Below are positions 33,914-46,055 of a stretch of 64,000 nt of DNA, in pieces; the stretch's first letter is position 1; the number at the start of each line of letters is the position of its first letter. This stretch comes from Arthrinium phaeospermum (taxonomy: Eukaryota; Ascomycota; Sordariomycetes; Amphisphaeriales; Apiosporaceae). The notes under the pieces are model-generated. The model was not told the origin of the DNA, made no database searches, and saw only the letters and a list, made by a program, of their open reading frames with translations. The DNA is taken from NCBI GenBank assembly GCA_006503535.1, contig QYRS01000009.1, forward strand, positions 1,488,001 to 1,552,000, read 5' to 3'. The translations under genes and the position numbers were made by a program.

Positions 33914-36900
33914 TAATTTATATTTAATTTATTTTTTAAATAAAAAAAAATTAATTCTATACCTTCTTATATAATAATTATTTATTTATTATATAAATAT
34001 AAAAAAACTCGTCGTTTTAATCTTTATTATATAAAAATTAAATCTTTTAATTATTATTCTTTAAAATATAAATTTAATATTAATCGATAAGTAATTTCGA
34101 TATAATATATAATTAATATCCTTTAAAATCTATATTTTTAAAATAATTAATATAATTATTATCGCTTTAAAAAAATAACGATATAAATTATCTCGCTATA
34201 TTATTTATTAATTATTAATTAAAATATTAAACGTTATAACTTATTTTATTTTATTAAATTTTTTTTTTACGAAATTTATTTTTTTTAAAAATTATAACTA
34301 TAAAACTTATAAAAATTATTAAAAATAAAAAAAAGTTTTTATTTAAAATCTCGTAAATTTTATAAATAATTTTAAAACCTTTAAAAATTATTTTAAATAT
34401 ATTATAATTTATTAAAATTAATTTTTTAACCCTCGATATAACTTATAAATATAACTTATAGTTACGATTTATATAAAAAATAATTCGTTTTCGATTTATT
34501 AATAAAATACGTTTTTTATATATTATAAAAAATTTTTTAAATTTTTTTAAATTAAATTCGGATTTTTTAAATAATTTAAATAATATTTTTTATATCTTTA
34601 TTTTCTTTTCGTTATTATTATTTTCTATTTCCCGATTTATAAAGTAATATTTTATTTATTCCTTTTAAATTCGACCTTTTTAATTATAAAATTAATATAC
34701 CTTTTTTTAAAATTTTAAAATTTAAACTTATTATTTATAATATAATTCTTTTTTTAAAATTATCTTTTAAATTAATTTTATTTAAAATAAAATTTAAAAA
34801 ACGACTTATTTTTAAATAATTATTTAAATAATCTTTTTTTAAACGATTTATCTTTTTTTTTATTTATAATCTATTAATAATTAAACTTACGATTAAAAAA
34901 TTTAAAAATAATTAATATTATATAAAATTAGGAATTAATTAAAAAAATATTTAAATTTTATAAAACCTCGAGGTTTTCGAAATAATATAAAAAGATATAA
35001 ATCGTATTAAAAATATACGATTTAAATTAATATTTCGAAAATAAAAATTAAAATAAAAAATTAAAATAAATTAAAGTTTTAATAACCTTAACCCCTATAA
35101 TAATTTTAAAAATATTTCCGATTATAAAAAAAATAATACTTTTAATAATAATAATATTATTATAATTAATACGCCTTTTACTATTATCTTTAATACCTTT
35201 ATAAATAAAAATAAAACGGTTATAAAATAATATAAACAATATTTTATTTAAATAAAAAAATAAAATAAAAATATTTAAATAATTAAAAATAAATATAATA
35301 TTAATATATTAACGTTTATCGAAAATATATAATATAATATTATTTTTAAAATATTAAAAAAGTTTTAATATAAATATTAATTAAAAAATAACTCCTCTTT
35401 TTAATATTAAATAAATAAATAAAATAACGTTTATTATAATAAATATTTTAATATTAAAAAACTTTTCGAAAAATTTTAAAAAATTTATATAAAACTTTCT
35501 TATTTAAATATAATATTAAAGTTTTTAAATCTTTATTTTATTAATAAATTTTTTATTTTACTTCCGCCTATTTTTAATATTTTTAAAACCTCCTTTTTTA
35601 AATAAATATAATTCTTTTAACTTATAAAATTAATAATACCCTAATTAATATCGAAATTTCCTTTAATAATATTATCTTTAAAATTATAAAAAAAAAATCT
35701 TCTTTAATAATTAATATTAATTCTTATAATAATATTAATTCTTATATTTCTATAATTACCTTTATTTTAACCTTAAATATTATTATTTACTTTTATTATA
35801 AAAAAAAAAGCTATAAAAAACTTAAATATTATTAAAAATACCCCTATTTTATATTTAATAATATTTAAAAAAAAAAAAATTCTAAATAAAACGAACGCTT
35901 TAAAAAAAAAATTTAATAAAAAAAAGTATATAAAAATAAACCGAATAATAAAATATTATAATACGTTAATTTCGCTTTTTAAATAATACTTATATTTATA
36001 CCTTTAAATAATATCGATAAATTTTATATTTTCTTCGCTATTTATTAAAATAATAATAATAATAATAATAAATTATTTATATTTTATATCTTTTCGATTT
36101 TTATATTTCGATTTTTTATTTTAAATATTATTTTAAATTTAATTAAAATTAATTTATAAAATAATTACTTTATAATAATTACTTTATCGATATTTATTAT
36201 AACCGATATTTTAAATAATTTATTTAAAAAATTAAAAATTATTTCTATTTATTTAAATTTTTTTTAATATATATTATATATAATTAATATAAATAATAAA
36301 GAATAAATAAATAATAATATAAATTAATAATAATTTTATATTAAAATAAATAAATATTTTAAATAATAAAGTTAAAAAAATTAAACTTTTAACGATAATA
36401 AATAATAAGTATTAAACTATTTTTTTATTATAACCCTCGATTATAATTATTTATTATTCTTTACGGTATAAAATTTAAAATAAACTCGGAGCTTGTAATA
36501 ATATTATATTTAATTATTAAAAAAAGAATTATTTATTTATATTATATAAATTTAAAATTTATTAGAAATTATTTATATCGAATAATAAAATTTTTAAAAT
36601 TAACGTATATAAATATCGATTTTATATAAATTTTTAAAAAAAGTTTTCGAAAATAAATATAAATTTTCGTAATAAACGCTCTTTAAAATTTATAATTAAT
36701 TTCTCTTTTTTATTATATATATATATATACGTTATTATTTATTACTTTAATTTTTTATATATTATTAAATATATATAATTATTTAAATTTTAATATTTAT
36801 TTATATATATAATAAATATTAATATTAATAATAATATATTATACGCGTTTATAAAAAATATTTTTAATAATTTCGAAGAAATTATTTTATTAATTATACG

Positions 36901-39900
36901 TTATAACGCTTTAAAGCCGAAATATTTCGTTAAATTTATTAATTCGTTAAAATTAAAATACCTCGATATCGTTAAAACTATTAATAATATAATATTTTAA
37001 AAATCGAAATAAGAAATAATTTTATATTTTTATTTCTTTTTTATCGTTTAATAAAAAATAAAAGCGAAAAAAAAATCGAAAGAAACGATAATCGGTTTTT
37101 TTACGATTTTGATAACGAATATCGCATTTTTATAAAATTAAAAAAAACTATATAAATATAAAAAAAAAGGTCGCGTTAATTCTTAATCGTTATTTAAAAA
37201 TTCGCTATAACGAAATAACGAAATAAATAATATTAAAATATTAATAAATAAAAAATAAAGCGAAATTAATAAATAATTTTTTAATAAATATATTATTATC
37301 GATTTATTATTAATTAATTATTATATAATTAATTAATTTATATATTTATTTAATTTAATTTATTATATAAAAAGTAATAAATTTTATATAAATTTTTTTT
37401 TAATATAAATAATAAATTAAAAATTATTTCTATTATATAATAATAATTTTTTAAAATAAATTTTATAAATATAAATAATAAAAAAAAATTATTTAATTAA
37501 TTTATTTATATTTATTATTTAAATATTAATATTATAATATTTAAATTATATTAAAAAAAACTTTTATAATTTTAAACTTTATAAAAAAATCGATTTCGTT
37601 AATATTAATAATAAATATATTATATTAAAAAATTTAACGATTTAATTATTAATTTATTAATAAAAAAAAAAATATAAATCGTTTTATAAAATATAATATA
37701 CTTTCTTTAATTTAAATATAACTTAATTTTAATCTTTTAATTAATAAAAAAAAAAAAAATTCTTTTTCTTTTTTTATCGAATTTTTAATATTAAAAATAA
37801 ATTAACTTTTTTTTATTACTTTTTAAAATAGTTTATATTTAATTAATTAATTAAATAAAAAATACGAATTTATAACTTTTAATATAATTTTATATTCTTA
37901 TTTTATTAATTTTAATTTATAAATTTAATATAAATAATTAAGTTATTTAAATAAAAATATATTAAAAAAAATAATAAAATATTTTATTAATATTAAATTA
38001 TTAAAGCTTTATTATATATTTTAAATATATTAAAAAAAAAATAAAAAATACTTTTATAAAAAATATTAAAACGAAATATATATAATTTTAAATTATTATA
38101 TATAAATTTCACCGATATATTAAAAAACGTTATAAATTATAATAAATTTATATAATAATAATTATTATAAATAATAAATTATAAATAAAATAAATTTTTA
38201 TAATAATTAATATAAAGAAATTTTTTTAATAATTTAAATCGTTTTTTAATTATTATAAATTATTAAAATAACGTTATTAATTCGTTATTATTAATTAAAA
38301 ATTAACTTTTATAAATTATAATTTAAAAAAAATTCTTTTTAATAAAAAAATCGTTTTTATTATTTTCTTTATCGATTAATATTAATCGAATAATATAATA
38401 AAATAAACTATTAAAATATTTAAAAAAAAATTACGAATAATTTTTATTTAAATTAAATTATAACTTAATATTTAACTTAAACTTTTAAAAATTATTTATT
38501 ATATATAATAAGTTTTATAATAAAATTATCGATAAAACGTTATAAAAAACTTAATATATTATTAAACTAAATTAATAATATTTTTTAACCCTTAATATTT
38601 ATAATTATTTTAAATTTATAAAAAAATTAATACTATTTAATCGGAATATTTAATATAAATTCCTAAATTATATTAATAATAATACCTTTAATTAAATAAT
38701 TTTAATCGAAATTAAAAAAATTAAATAAATTAATAATATTATTTAAAAAAAAAATACCTATATATCGGCTTTATTCTATATAATAATAACGAATTAATTT
38801 CGAAATAACTTTATACCTTTTTAAAATTTAAAAGTTTTTAACTAAAAAAAAAATAATATAAATAATTTTTATATTATATTTAAAAACCTTTAAATTTTTT
38901 TAAATATTAATAATAACTATTTATAATAATAATAAAAATAATTCGTAATAATACGCTTCGTAATATATTATATAACGACTTTTACTTTTCGAATTATATA
39001 TAAAAATATTATATCGATTTTAAAAATTAACGATATATATAATAATAAAAAAATAAATAATAATAATATTAATATAATATAATATATATTATCGCCCTCG
39101 GCTTTAAAATTATCGATTTTTAAAATATTAACGTTTAATATACCCGTATTAGAATTTTTTCTATTATTAAAACTTAAAATCGTAATAATAAAATTAAAAA
39201 AAATCTTTTAAAAATATCTTTTATTACGCCCCGGGTTAAAAAATATCTTTTAATAATACCTTAAATTAAAACTACGTTTAAATTAATAAAATATAAAAAA
39301 ATATATTATATTTATTATTAATACTGTTTTTTTTTTAAAACCGTTAAATCGAATAACTTAAATTTATTTAATTTTTATTATAATTTTTATTATAATAATT
39401 ATAATCGTAATTAAATTAATAAAACCTTTTAATTATAAAATAATTAAATAAAACCTATAATAATTTAAATAATTTAAAACTATAAAAAATAAAATTACCT
39501 CGCTTATATAAAATAATATTTATACGCTCGATAAATTACTATTTAAATAAAAAATTTTTAATTTAAAATAAATATATAAAATAAAATTATAAAAAAAATT
39601 TTTACGGTATAAAATATAATAAGTTATATAAAATTTTAAATAAATAAAAAAAATCAATTATAATAAAACTTTTACTTTAATAATTAAATTAATAAATTAT
39701 AAAATATTTTTTATTATTATTACGATATAAGAATTATATTTAAAATAAATAAATATTAAAATAATTTTTTATATAATATTATTATTAATAAAATCTATAT
39801 AAAATAATTAATAAATTTTAATAATAATTTCGAAAAAATTTATAAATTTAATAAAACTTTATATAATTTAAAATAAGCTCCCTAAATTTAATATAAAATA

Positions 39901-41961
39901 TTAATTAATTTTTTTAAAATAATTAAATTTAAACCGTTAAATATTAATATAAAAATCTTTATTAATAAAAAAATTTATATTATTATTTATATAATAATTT
40001 ATTTATTATAAAATTTTTAATATTTAATATTAAAGCTTTAAAAATAAAATTAAATTAACGTTTTAAAATATTAAATTTTAATCTATACTTTTTTTATTTC
40101 GATATATTTATTTAACGCGAAAAAAATTAATTAATAATTTTCTTTAATTAAAAAACTTATTTTAAAAAAGTTTTAAAAAACTTTAATTTATTAAGAAATA
40201 ATAATTATATTATACTTATAAAAATAACTCTTTTTAACCCTTTTTTAAAAAACTTTAAAGCTTTATTTATAAATAAAATATAATACGTTAAAGTTATTAA
40301 ATTATTAATATATTATATTTAATATATATTTAAATATTATATACGCCGTTTTTTTTTATAATCGATTTATAATTAAACTTAATAAAATATATATAAAAAA
40401 GGTTAAAAAAATATTTCGATACTTTAACGGTATTTTAAAATATAAACTCGTTTATTAAAATAATTTATAATTATTTTTTAAATTTATTAATATCGATTAA
40501 ATTAAAAACCGAAAAATAAAACGTTTAATTATAAATTATATATTTAATATAAATAATAATATATTAATTAATATTTTAAATAATTTATAATTATTACTTT
40601 TTTTTTTATAAAATAAAAATAATAAAAAAGATTTAAATTATTAAAAAAATAATTTAATTATAATTATTATTTATCGAATTATAAATTTATTAATATAATA
40701 AATTATTACTTATTATAATTATTTATAATAATAATTAAGGAATTATTATTTTAATTAAAAATCCCGAGTTTTATATTTATATAAAATATATAAATATTTA
40801 AAATAAATAAATTAAAGAGAAATAATTATTAAAGGAAATTAATATATTTTATATTAATGAAATAATAAATAATTAATAACTTAATTAAACCGCTCTTTCA
40901 ATTTATTTTTAAAGTATTTAAAAATACTTTAAAACTTATTAAATAATAATTTTTAATTATTAAAATCGATCCTTAAATATTTTAATAATTATTAAAAAAA
41001 TTTATAACCGTTAAAACTTAATTTATATTATATTATAGCTTCGTTATATAATAATAATTTTATATATTTTATATAAAAAATACCTTATATTATAATAAAT
41101 ATAATTATTTAATATTATAAAAATAATAATAATATAATTATTTTATATTATATAATTTTATAATTTATATAAATTAATTTTTTATCGATCGACGAACGAT
41201 TTTATTATTTTTTTAATAAATTTTATTTAAAATAAACGAAATAATTTCGATTTTAATTATATTATTAATCGTTTTAAATACTTATTTTATTAATTTTTTT
41301 ATATAAACCTTTAAAATTAACGCTTTTTTTTAAAGATATAAAATATTAAAAACTTTATATATTTATTTTTACGTCGTATTATTTAATAACGCGGTTAATA
41401 AAAACGGTTAAGAATTATAAATAATTAATATTAAAAATAAAGATATATTTTTAACGTTTATTTATATATTTAAAAATAATTATATAATACGATTAATTTT
41501 ATTTAATACTTTTAAAAAATTTTAATTCGGAAATTTTTAATAAAGATATTAATATATATAAATAATAATCGAATTAATTAAGGTTAACGGCGATAAAATT
41601 TTTATATTTTAAAATATTAATATTAAAATTTTAAATTCGAACTCGATAATTCGCTTTTAAAACGCCTTAAATAATCGATAACGAACTTTTTATAAAAATT
41701 ATAAAAAAAAGCGGGAATTTAATTTTAAAATAAGCGAGATTTATATTAATAATAATTAAATATAATACGGAAAAAATTAATACTTATATTAAATAATTAA
41801 AAAAATATATTTAAATTATCGTTAAAAATATACTTTTTTAAAAGCCCGATAATTTACAAATCGTTTATTATATATATTATAAAAAAATAAAATAAAAAAT
41901 ACGAATTACGATTATAAGGAAATTAATATAAAATTAAGAATATATTATAGATATATAATTT

Positions 41962-41970
41962 AAAAGGAAA
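41962..41970 (+). other. polypurine tract
   Basis: AAAAGGAAA ends at the base before the right LTR. It is the expected plus-strand primer position and fixes the element's orientation. Confidence 0.6.
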
Positions 41971-42098
41971 TATTAAAATATAAAATATCGACTTATATAT
42001 TTTATAATATATAAATATATAAAAATAGACTTCCTCTTATATATATATAATAATAGTCTCCTCATCAATCAATTTAATCCCTTCACCTCCTCACAACA
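41971..42098 (+). repeat. right (3') LTR
   Basis: Starts TATTAAAATA (the left copy has TGTTGGAGTG, so G-to-A changes) and ends CCTCACAACA. The last 50 bases are of normal base composition, in contrast to the matching part of the left LTR. Confidence 0.9.
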
Positions 42099-42103
42099 AG
42101 ACC
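42099..42103 (+). repeat. target-site duplication, right copy (AGACC)
   Basis: Identical to 33771-33775, and immediately follows the right LTR inside the NLR coding sequence. Confidence 0.88.
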
Positions 42104-44724
42104 CATAAGGATACAATACACCCAACAATTCTGCCGCCACCACTGTGGATTATCCAAGTCCGAGTACTCGATTATAGTGCCGGGATAAATCCGACGGCTG
42201 ACCAGACTTTGTACTTGGGCCCCTGCGTGCGGAAGGCTGCAGCCCCAAGCTTGAAACGAAGAACTGCCTTCATTGGGGTCACCCAGGAATTCAAGAAGGA
42301 ACTCTGTTGTCCCTGACAAGCATCTTCCGTCAAAGAATGCGCATTGCTGATCCCATTGACGCATCCTGTCGTTCTATAGTGGGAAGGCGCTGGACTCCTT
42401 ATCCAGAGTGTGGGTGCAGTAGCGTATGTGGGTTCTTAGTATCATGTCGTTGGCTACTTCCGGGTGCCAGTGATTCTGTTCGAAATATTCTCGGACTGAT
42501 AAGTGCACGAACTGGCAGGTCCGCCTGCTGCCCTCAGACTCGGTAACTATGTGGATGAGGTTCTTGCAAGTGGCAACGATGAAATCAATATCAAACTTGA
42601 TTTCGGGCGAGAAAGAAGCATCAGATGGCTGACTGACTGCAACTTCCAGCTCCTCTGGTGTAAGTTCGGTCCATGAGCCGATGATCCACTGAAATGCTGT
42701 GTCAAAAACATGTCGTTTTCGTTTACTAATGCTGTTGTATATTTGGGCGTACGTGGCCGTCAGCCCCTCCGGCAGGGCGTCGAGGTAGTCTGAAACAAGT
42801 GTCTCGGATTCCAGTGCCAGTAAGTCGTTGATGTGCAGGGCTGCCCATTGGAACCTTTTGAAGGGTCAGTAAAACATCGAGTCAGTGACAACAGGACCAC
42901 TTACATTCCGTTACTCTTCCTCGAAAAGACCTCTTCGATCTTGTCTTTAGTTTGGTGAGACATCTTCTCTCTGCACCATTTTCTCTGTTCCATCTTCGTC
43001 TTGACGTAAGTATTGATATCTCCCTGATTATCACACGCACGGATGCTCAGGTTCTCTCCGCCTTCATATTGTTCTTTGATATCTTTATCGTCGCGGCTGG
43101 CAACAAATACCTTTACTAGCCGATGGGTCTGCCTAAAGATATGATCAATAGTCTCCATAAGCGAGTGGCGCGTCTTTTCGTCACACTCATCTAGCCCGTC
43201 GACGATGATCGTACTTTGAGAATAGATGCATGTGAGCTCCACCAGTAGTTCGCGGCATTCTTTCAGAGTGAGTCGATCAGACGCAAATCCACTGTTTTTC
43301 TTGTCCAGATACGTGGCTTTTGCGCAGGGCATAATTCTGTTGCCCTCTCTACAACATGTCAGCTGACGAATCAAGCTGCGCAATATTGAAACGGGCTCGC
43401 GTCTGTCCTCTCGGGTTCGATCGCAGAAGAAGTAAGCCACACCCTCATCTGCCAGGGCTTTGTCCAATGTGTCCTCAATGACCTTGGATGTCAGTCGGGT
43501 TTTCCCTGCACCGGCTACACTTTGTTAGTGAATCTTCCCAGACCGAGACGGAGTCAGACATACGTATGCCGTGAAGCCACAGGATTGTCGACGAGTTAAT
43601 ATTTCTCCAGTGCTCGTATTGAGAATGAGTTATCAGCCATTCGCAAGTACCGTCAAGTCTGGAAGCACTGACATTTTCCAGATCTGACTGAAATGGAACT
43701 TCTGAAATCCATTTTAGCATGTGATACCGTTCATCGTCCTTGATTGTGGTCCAAATGGACGCAACAGCGTCATCGAGGCGAGAGAACCGCTCACCCAGTA
43801 GACCCAGTAAGCCCTGGTGAGCAGCCTCATTCGAGTTTTGAGCCTCTTTGCTTGTCTCTCGATGGCAAATGTCAGCTGCAATTTCCACCTCCTTTTCCAG
43901 CCTTGTAACTTCGGAAAGCTTGTGTGTAAATCTTTCGGGTGTTGTAATGCTGACCAACGCCGTCTTCAAGCCCTGTTTGTCCGCAATCCTAGCTGATGAT
44001 ACAGCTAGGAATGAAAGTACACTTTTGAATACCGTGATGATGGAGGACTCTAGGGCCTTAGAGGACTCTTTACCCCGAGAATTCGGGCCAAGGTAGAGTT
44101 TCTCGTAGATTCGACAGTGCAAGCAAATCTTAGCTGCTTGCTCCAGCCCCAACAGTATTTCTGCTGCATGCTGATTCATGATAATTGCAGCCTAGTAGTT
44201 ATTCTTGCTGTCAGCCCCAGTTCTAGTTCGTTTTCTTCGCGGTGCTTGCCGCCTACCTGTAGCAAGAACCGAAACGCAGCCCAGGGCAGTGCCGCATGTA
44301 CTGGATCGAAGCTCACGGCAATGTCCCCAACCTCCTTAAACTTTCCTAACCAAGTCAGGATTTTGTCCGTCACGTCGCGCAGGATCCATGTACGGGTGCC
44401 AATCTGCACTTTCCACGAGTTTTCATCGGCCTCGTTTCTCCTCTTTTGGGACTCAAGCAAGAGACTGGCAAGAACATCCTCCCCGGTACAAAAAGAAGAC
44501 TGCGATCCTATACCAAATAGGTCTTGAAGTTTTTGGTCATCTTCCTGCTCCTGCTTAGTGCCTTGGGAGAGGCTCTCAAATGCTCGTTCCCAGAGCTTGA
44601 CATAGCCGTCTTGTGGTGTCGCCTGTGGCTGGCGAATAGCCAGTGGTGCGCCATGTCCCGGGGCAGTCGCATTTCCTGTGGCTCTCTTGGCGCGCTTCTT
44701 GCGCCATGAGGAAATACTGGGCAT
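42099..44724 (-). pseudogene. 5' part of disrupted NLR gene: NWD-type N-terminus and NACHT domain
   Basis: Exons: 44724-44257, 44191-43564, 43514-42905, 42854-42099 (interrupted). All junctions close in phase. The N-terminus resembles the NWD NACHT-NTPase N-terminal domain (KLWERAFESLSQ, LPWAAFRFLLQ, LEQAAKICLHCRIYEKLYLG). Splicing at 43564/43514 creates the Walker A WLHGIPGAGKT; TIIVDGLDECD is Walker B. GMFQWAALHINDLL and FVHLSVREYFEQ are typical post-NACHT blocks. In exon 4 a TAG at 42376-42374 interrupts the frame, which otherwise reads straight through to the LTR. With the ankyrin piece the ancestral protein would be about 1,100 residues. Such NLRs sense non-self and trigger incompatibility or defence-type cell death. 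The gene is now doubly broken; a truncated NWD-NACHT product is conceivable. Confidence 0.9.
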
Positions 44725-46055
44725 GTTGCCTAATTTTGTTTGCAAAATATTGCAATTGATGAGTCTTGTAGAGTATAATGCCTGGCCTGTTCTTCGTGTC
44801 TGCTAGATTGTCGGGAAAGCTTGGTGATGAAGCTTCACTGTAATTAAAATGCGAATGCGGGGTGCTCCCTGGTGCTGCGTTCAGTTCATACCACCTGGGA
44901 AACCAGAAAAGCCTGACGAGGACTTTGTGGCATATGCATCTGTGCTGGATTGGAGTCCCGTCAGAGTCTGCCTTGTGAGCACCCGCAGCTGCACAGAATT
45001 GTGGCTAAGCAAAAACGTGGTGAGCTATCATCCAATTGTTATTGCCGGTTCGGAGGCTGTGAAACGCAACGCCATGCGAAGTCACCCCAAGTCTGCCCCC
45101 CTACCAATTGTAACAAATCAGCAAGCGCAAGCACCCTCTTTGGTTCTTTGCCACTCGAACACCAAGCGTTCCTATGTTGTGACCCCCGAGAAAGATAGCT
45201 TGACGTTTGGTTGCCGTAAGTTATATTGGCAAAAGCCCTATCTGAATATTAAGAAGATAACGGTATTGCGTACTAGATTCGCGGTTTTACCTGTTTTGCT
45301 AACAGAACTTTGGAGTACTCGACGGTAAGTTGGGAGTCACCTAGCATAGATAGGCGTATGTGAGTCTGGAGACTGCACACGATTGAGCAAGTGGTTGAGT
45401 TGGGAGGAATTGTAGACCCCCTGTAACCCAATCCGTGGCAATCTGACGATGTAACATCAAATAGGCTGTGATGAAGAGCAGATTGGATGTCGAGTTCAGC
45501 AAGGAGGTTTTGGTACAGGGGTAGGGTTGTGAGTCTACCTACCTAGACAGTCGCAGCTCTGCCAGCGTAATGGGAAAACAGCTGGTTTTCACTGGAAATT
45601 GCAGCAACATGGGCCAAAGAAGCACAATCTCAAGAATGAGAACTGACTCACAAGAAGGCAGCTTCGCATTAAACACTAGATTATTAATATATTACCATAG
45701 CTGGTGTTGTTGTAAACTGCACTGGATTTTCGTAGCTTTCCAATTGAGCTGACCTGAAAGGGGGAGAGGGGGGTCTCGGACAGACATTTGCTAGCCGTTT
45801 TTTACCACCCCCTTATCCGTCCGTAGCGCCGCCCCTCTTCGCGCCTTCACCTACTCAAGATCCCTTGCCGTCCAAGTATACACACCATCTGACTCGCAAC
45901 ACGTAACCGGCAGGAATCGGCACCAATACGCTCAAGACGTAACGGCGTTGTTACAAAGAGGAAAGAGAGTACGATGGAGAACTGCGATAGAAACAAGTGA
46001 CCGCACTCTTGGATATGTGCCAACTGCTTTTTCTGTGTCTTGCTAATCATCTTCA
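44725..46055. other. intergenic, 1.3 kb
   Basis: Promoter of the NLR gene at the left, 3' region of the HET gene at the right. A 159-codon plus-strand frame at 44849-45328 has no domain or convincing start and is not called. Confidence 0.4.

Larger units (their letters stand above)
33776..42098 (+). mobile_element. RIP-degraded LTR retrotransposon, probably Ty1/copia type, 8,323 bp
   Basis: The whole AT-rich block is one insertion. It has direct terminal repeats of 123 and 128 bp, TG...CA-type ends, a 5-bp target duplication, a primer-binding-like site after the left LTR and a purine tract before the right one, which orient it on the plus strand. The interior is about 85-90% A+T. By eye, remaining C is mostly in CpG or runs, and CpA is nearly absent, as expected after RIP on both strands. 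No coding frame survives, so gag and pol cannot be read; the copia assignment rests on the half-tRNA-type primer site and short LTRs. At 8.3 kb it is longer than the usual 5-6 kb copia element, so a nested insertion is possible. It splits the NLR gene. Confidence 0.9.

Noticed and set aside
35048..35239. 63-codon minus-strand frame inside the AT block
   Set aside because: Composed of Ile/Asn/Lys/Phe only, as expected by chance in RIP-mutated AT-rich DNA.
33776..42098. Centromere-like or mitochondrial insertion as an explanation of the AT-rich block
   Set aside because: Flanking direct repeats, the target duplication and the restored reading frame show a retrotransposon insertion; no mitochondrial genes are seen.
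44849..45328. 159-codon plus-strand frame upstream of the NLR
   Set aside because: No recognisable motif; cysteine and basic residues are scattered and it overlaps a likely promoter.
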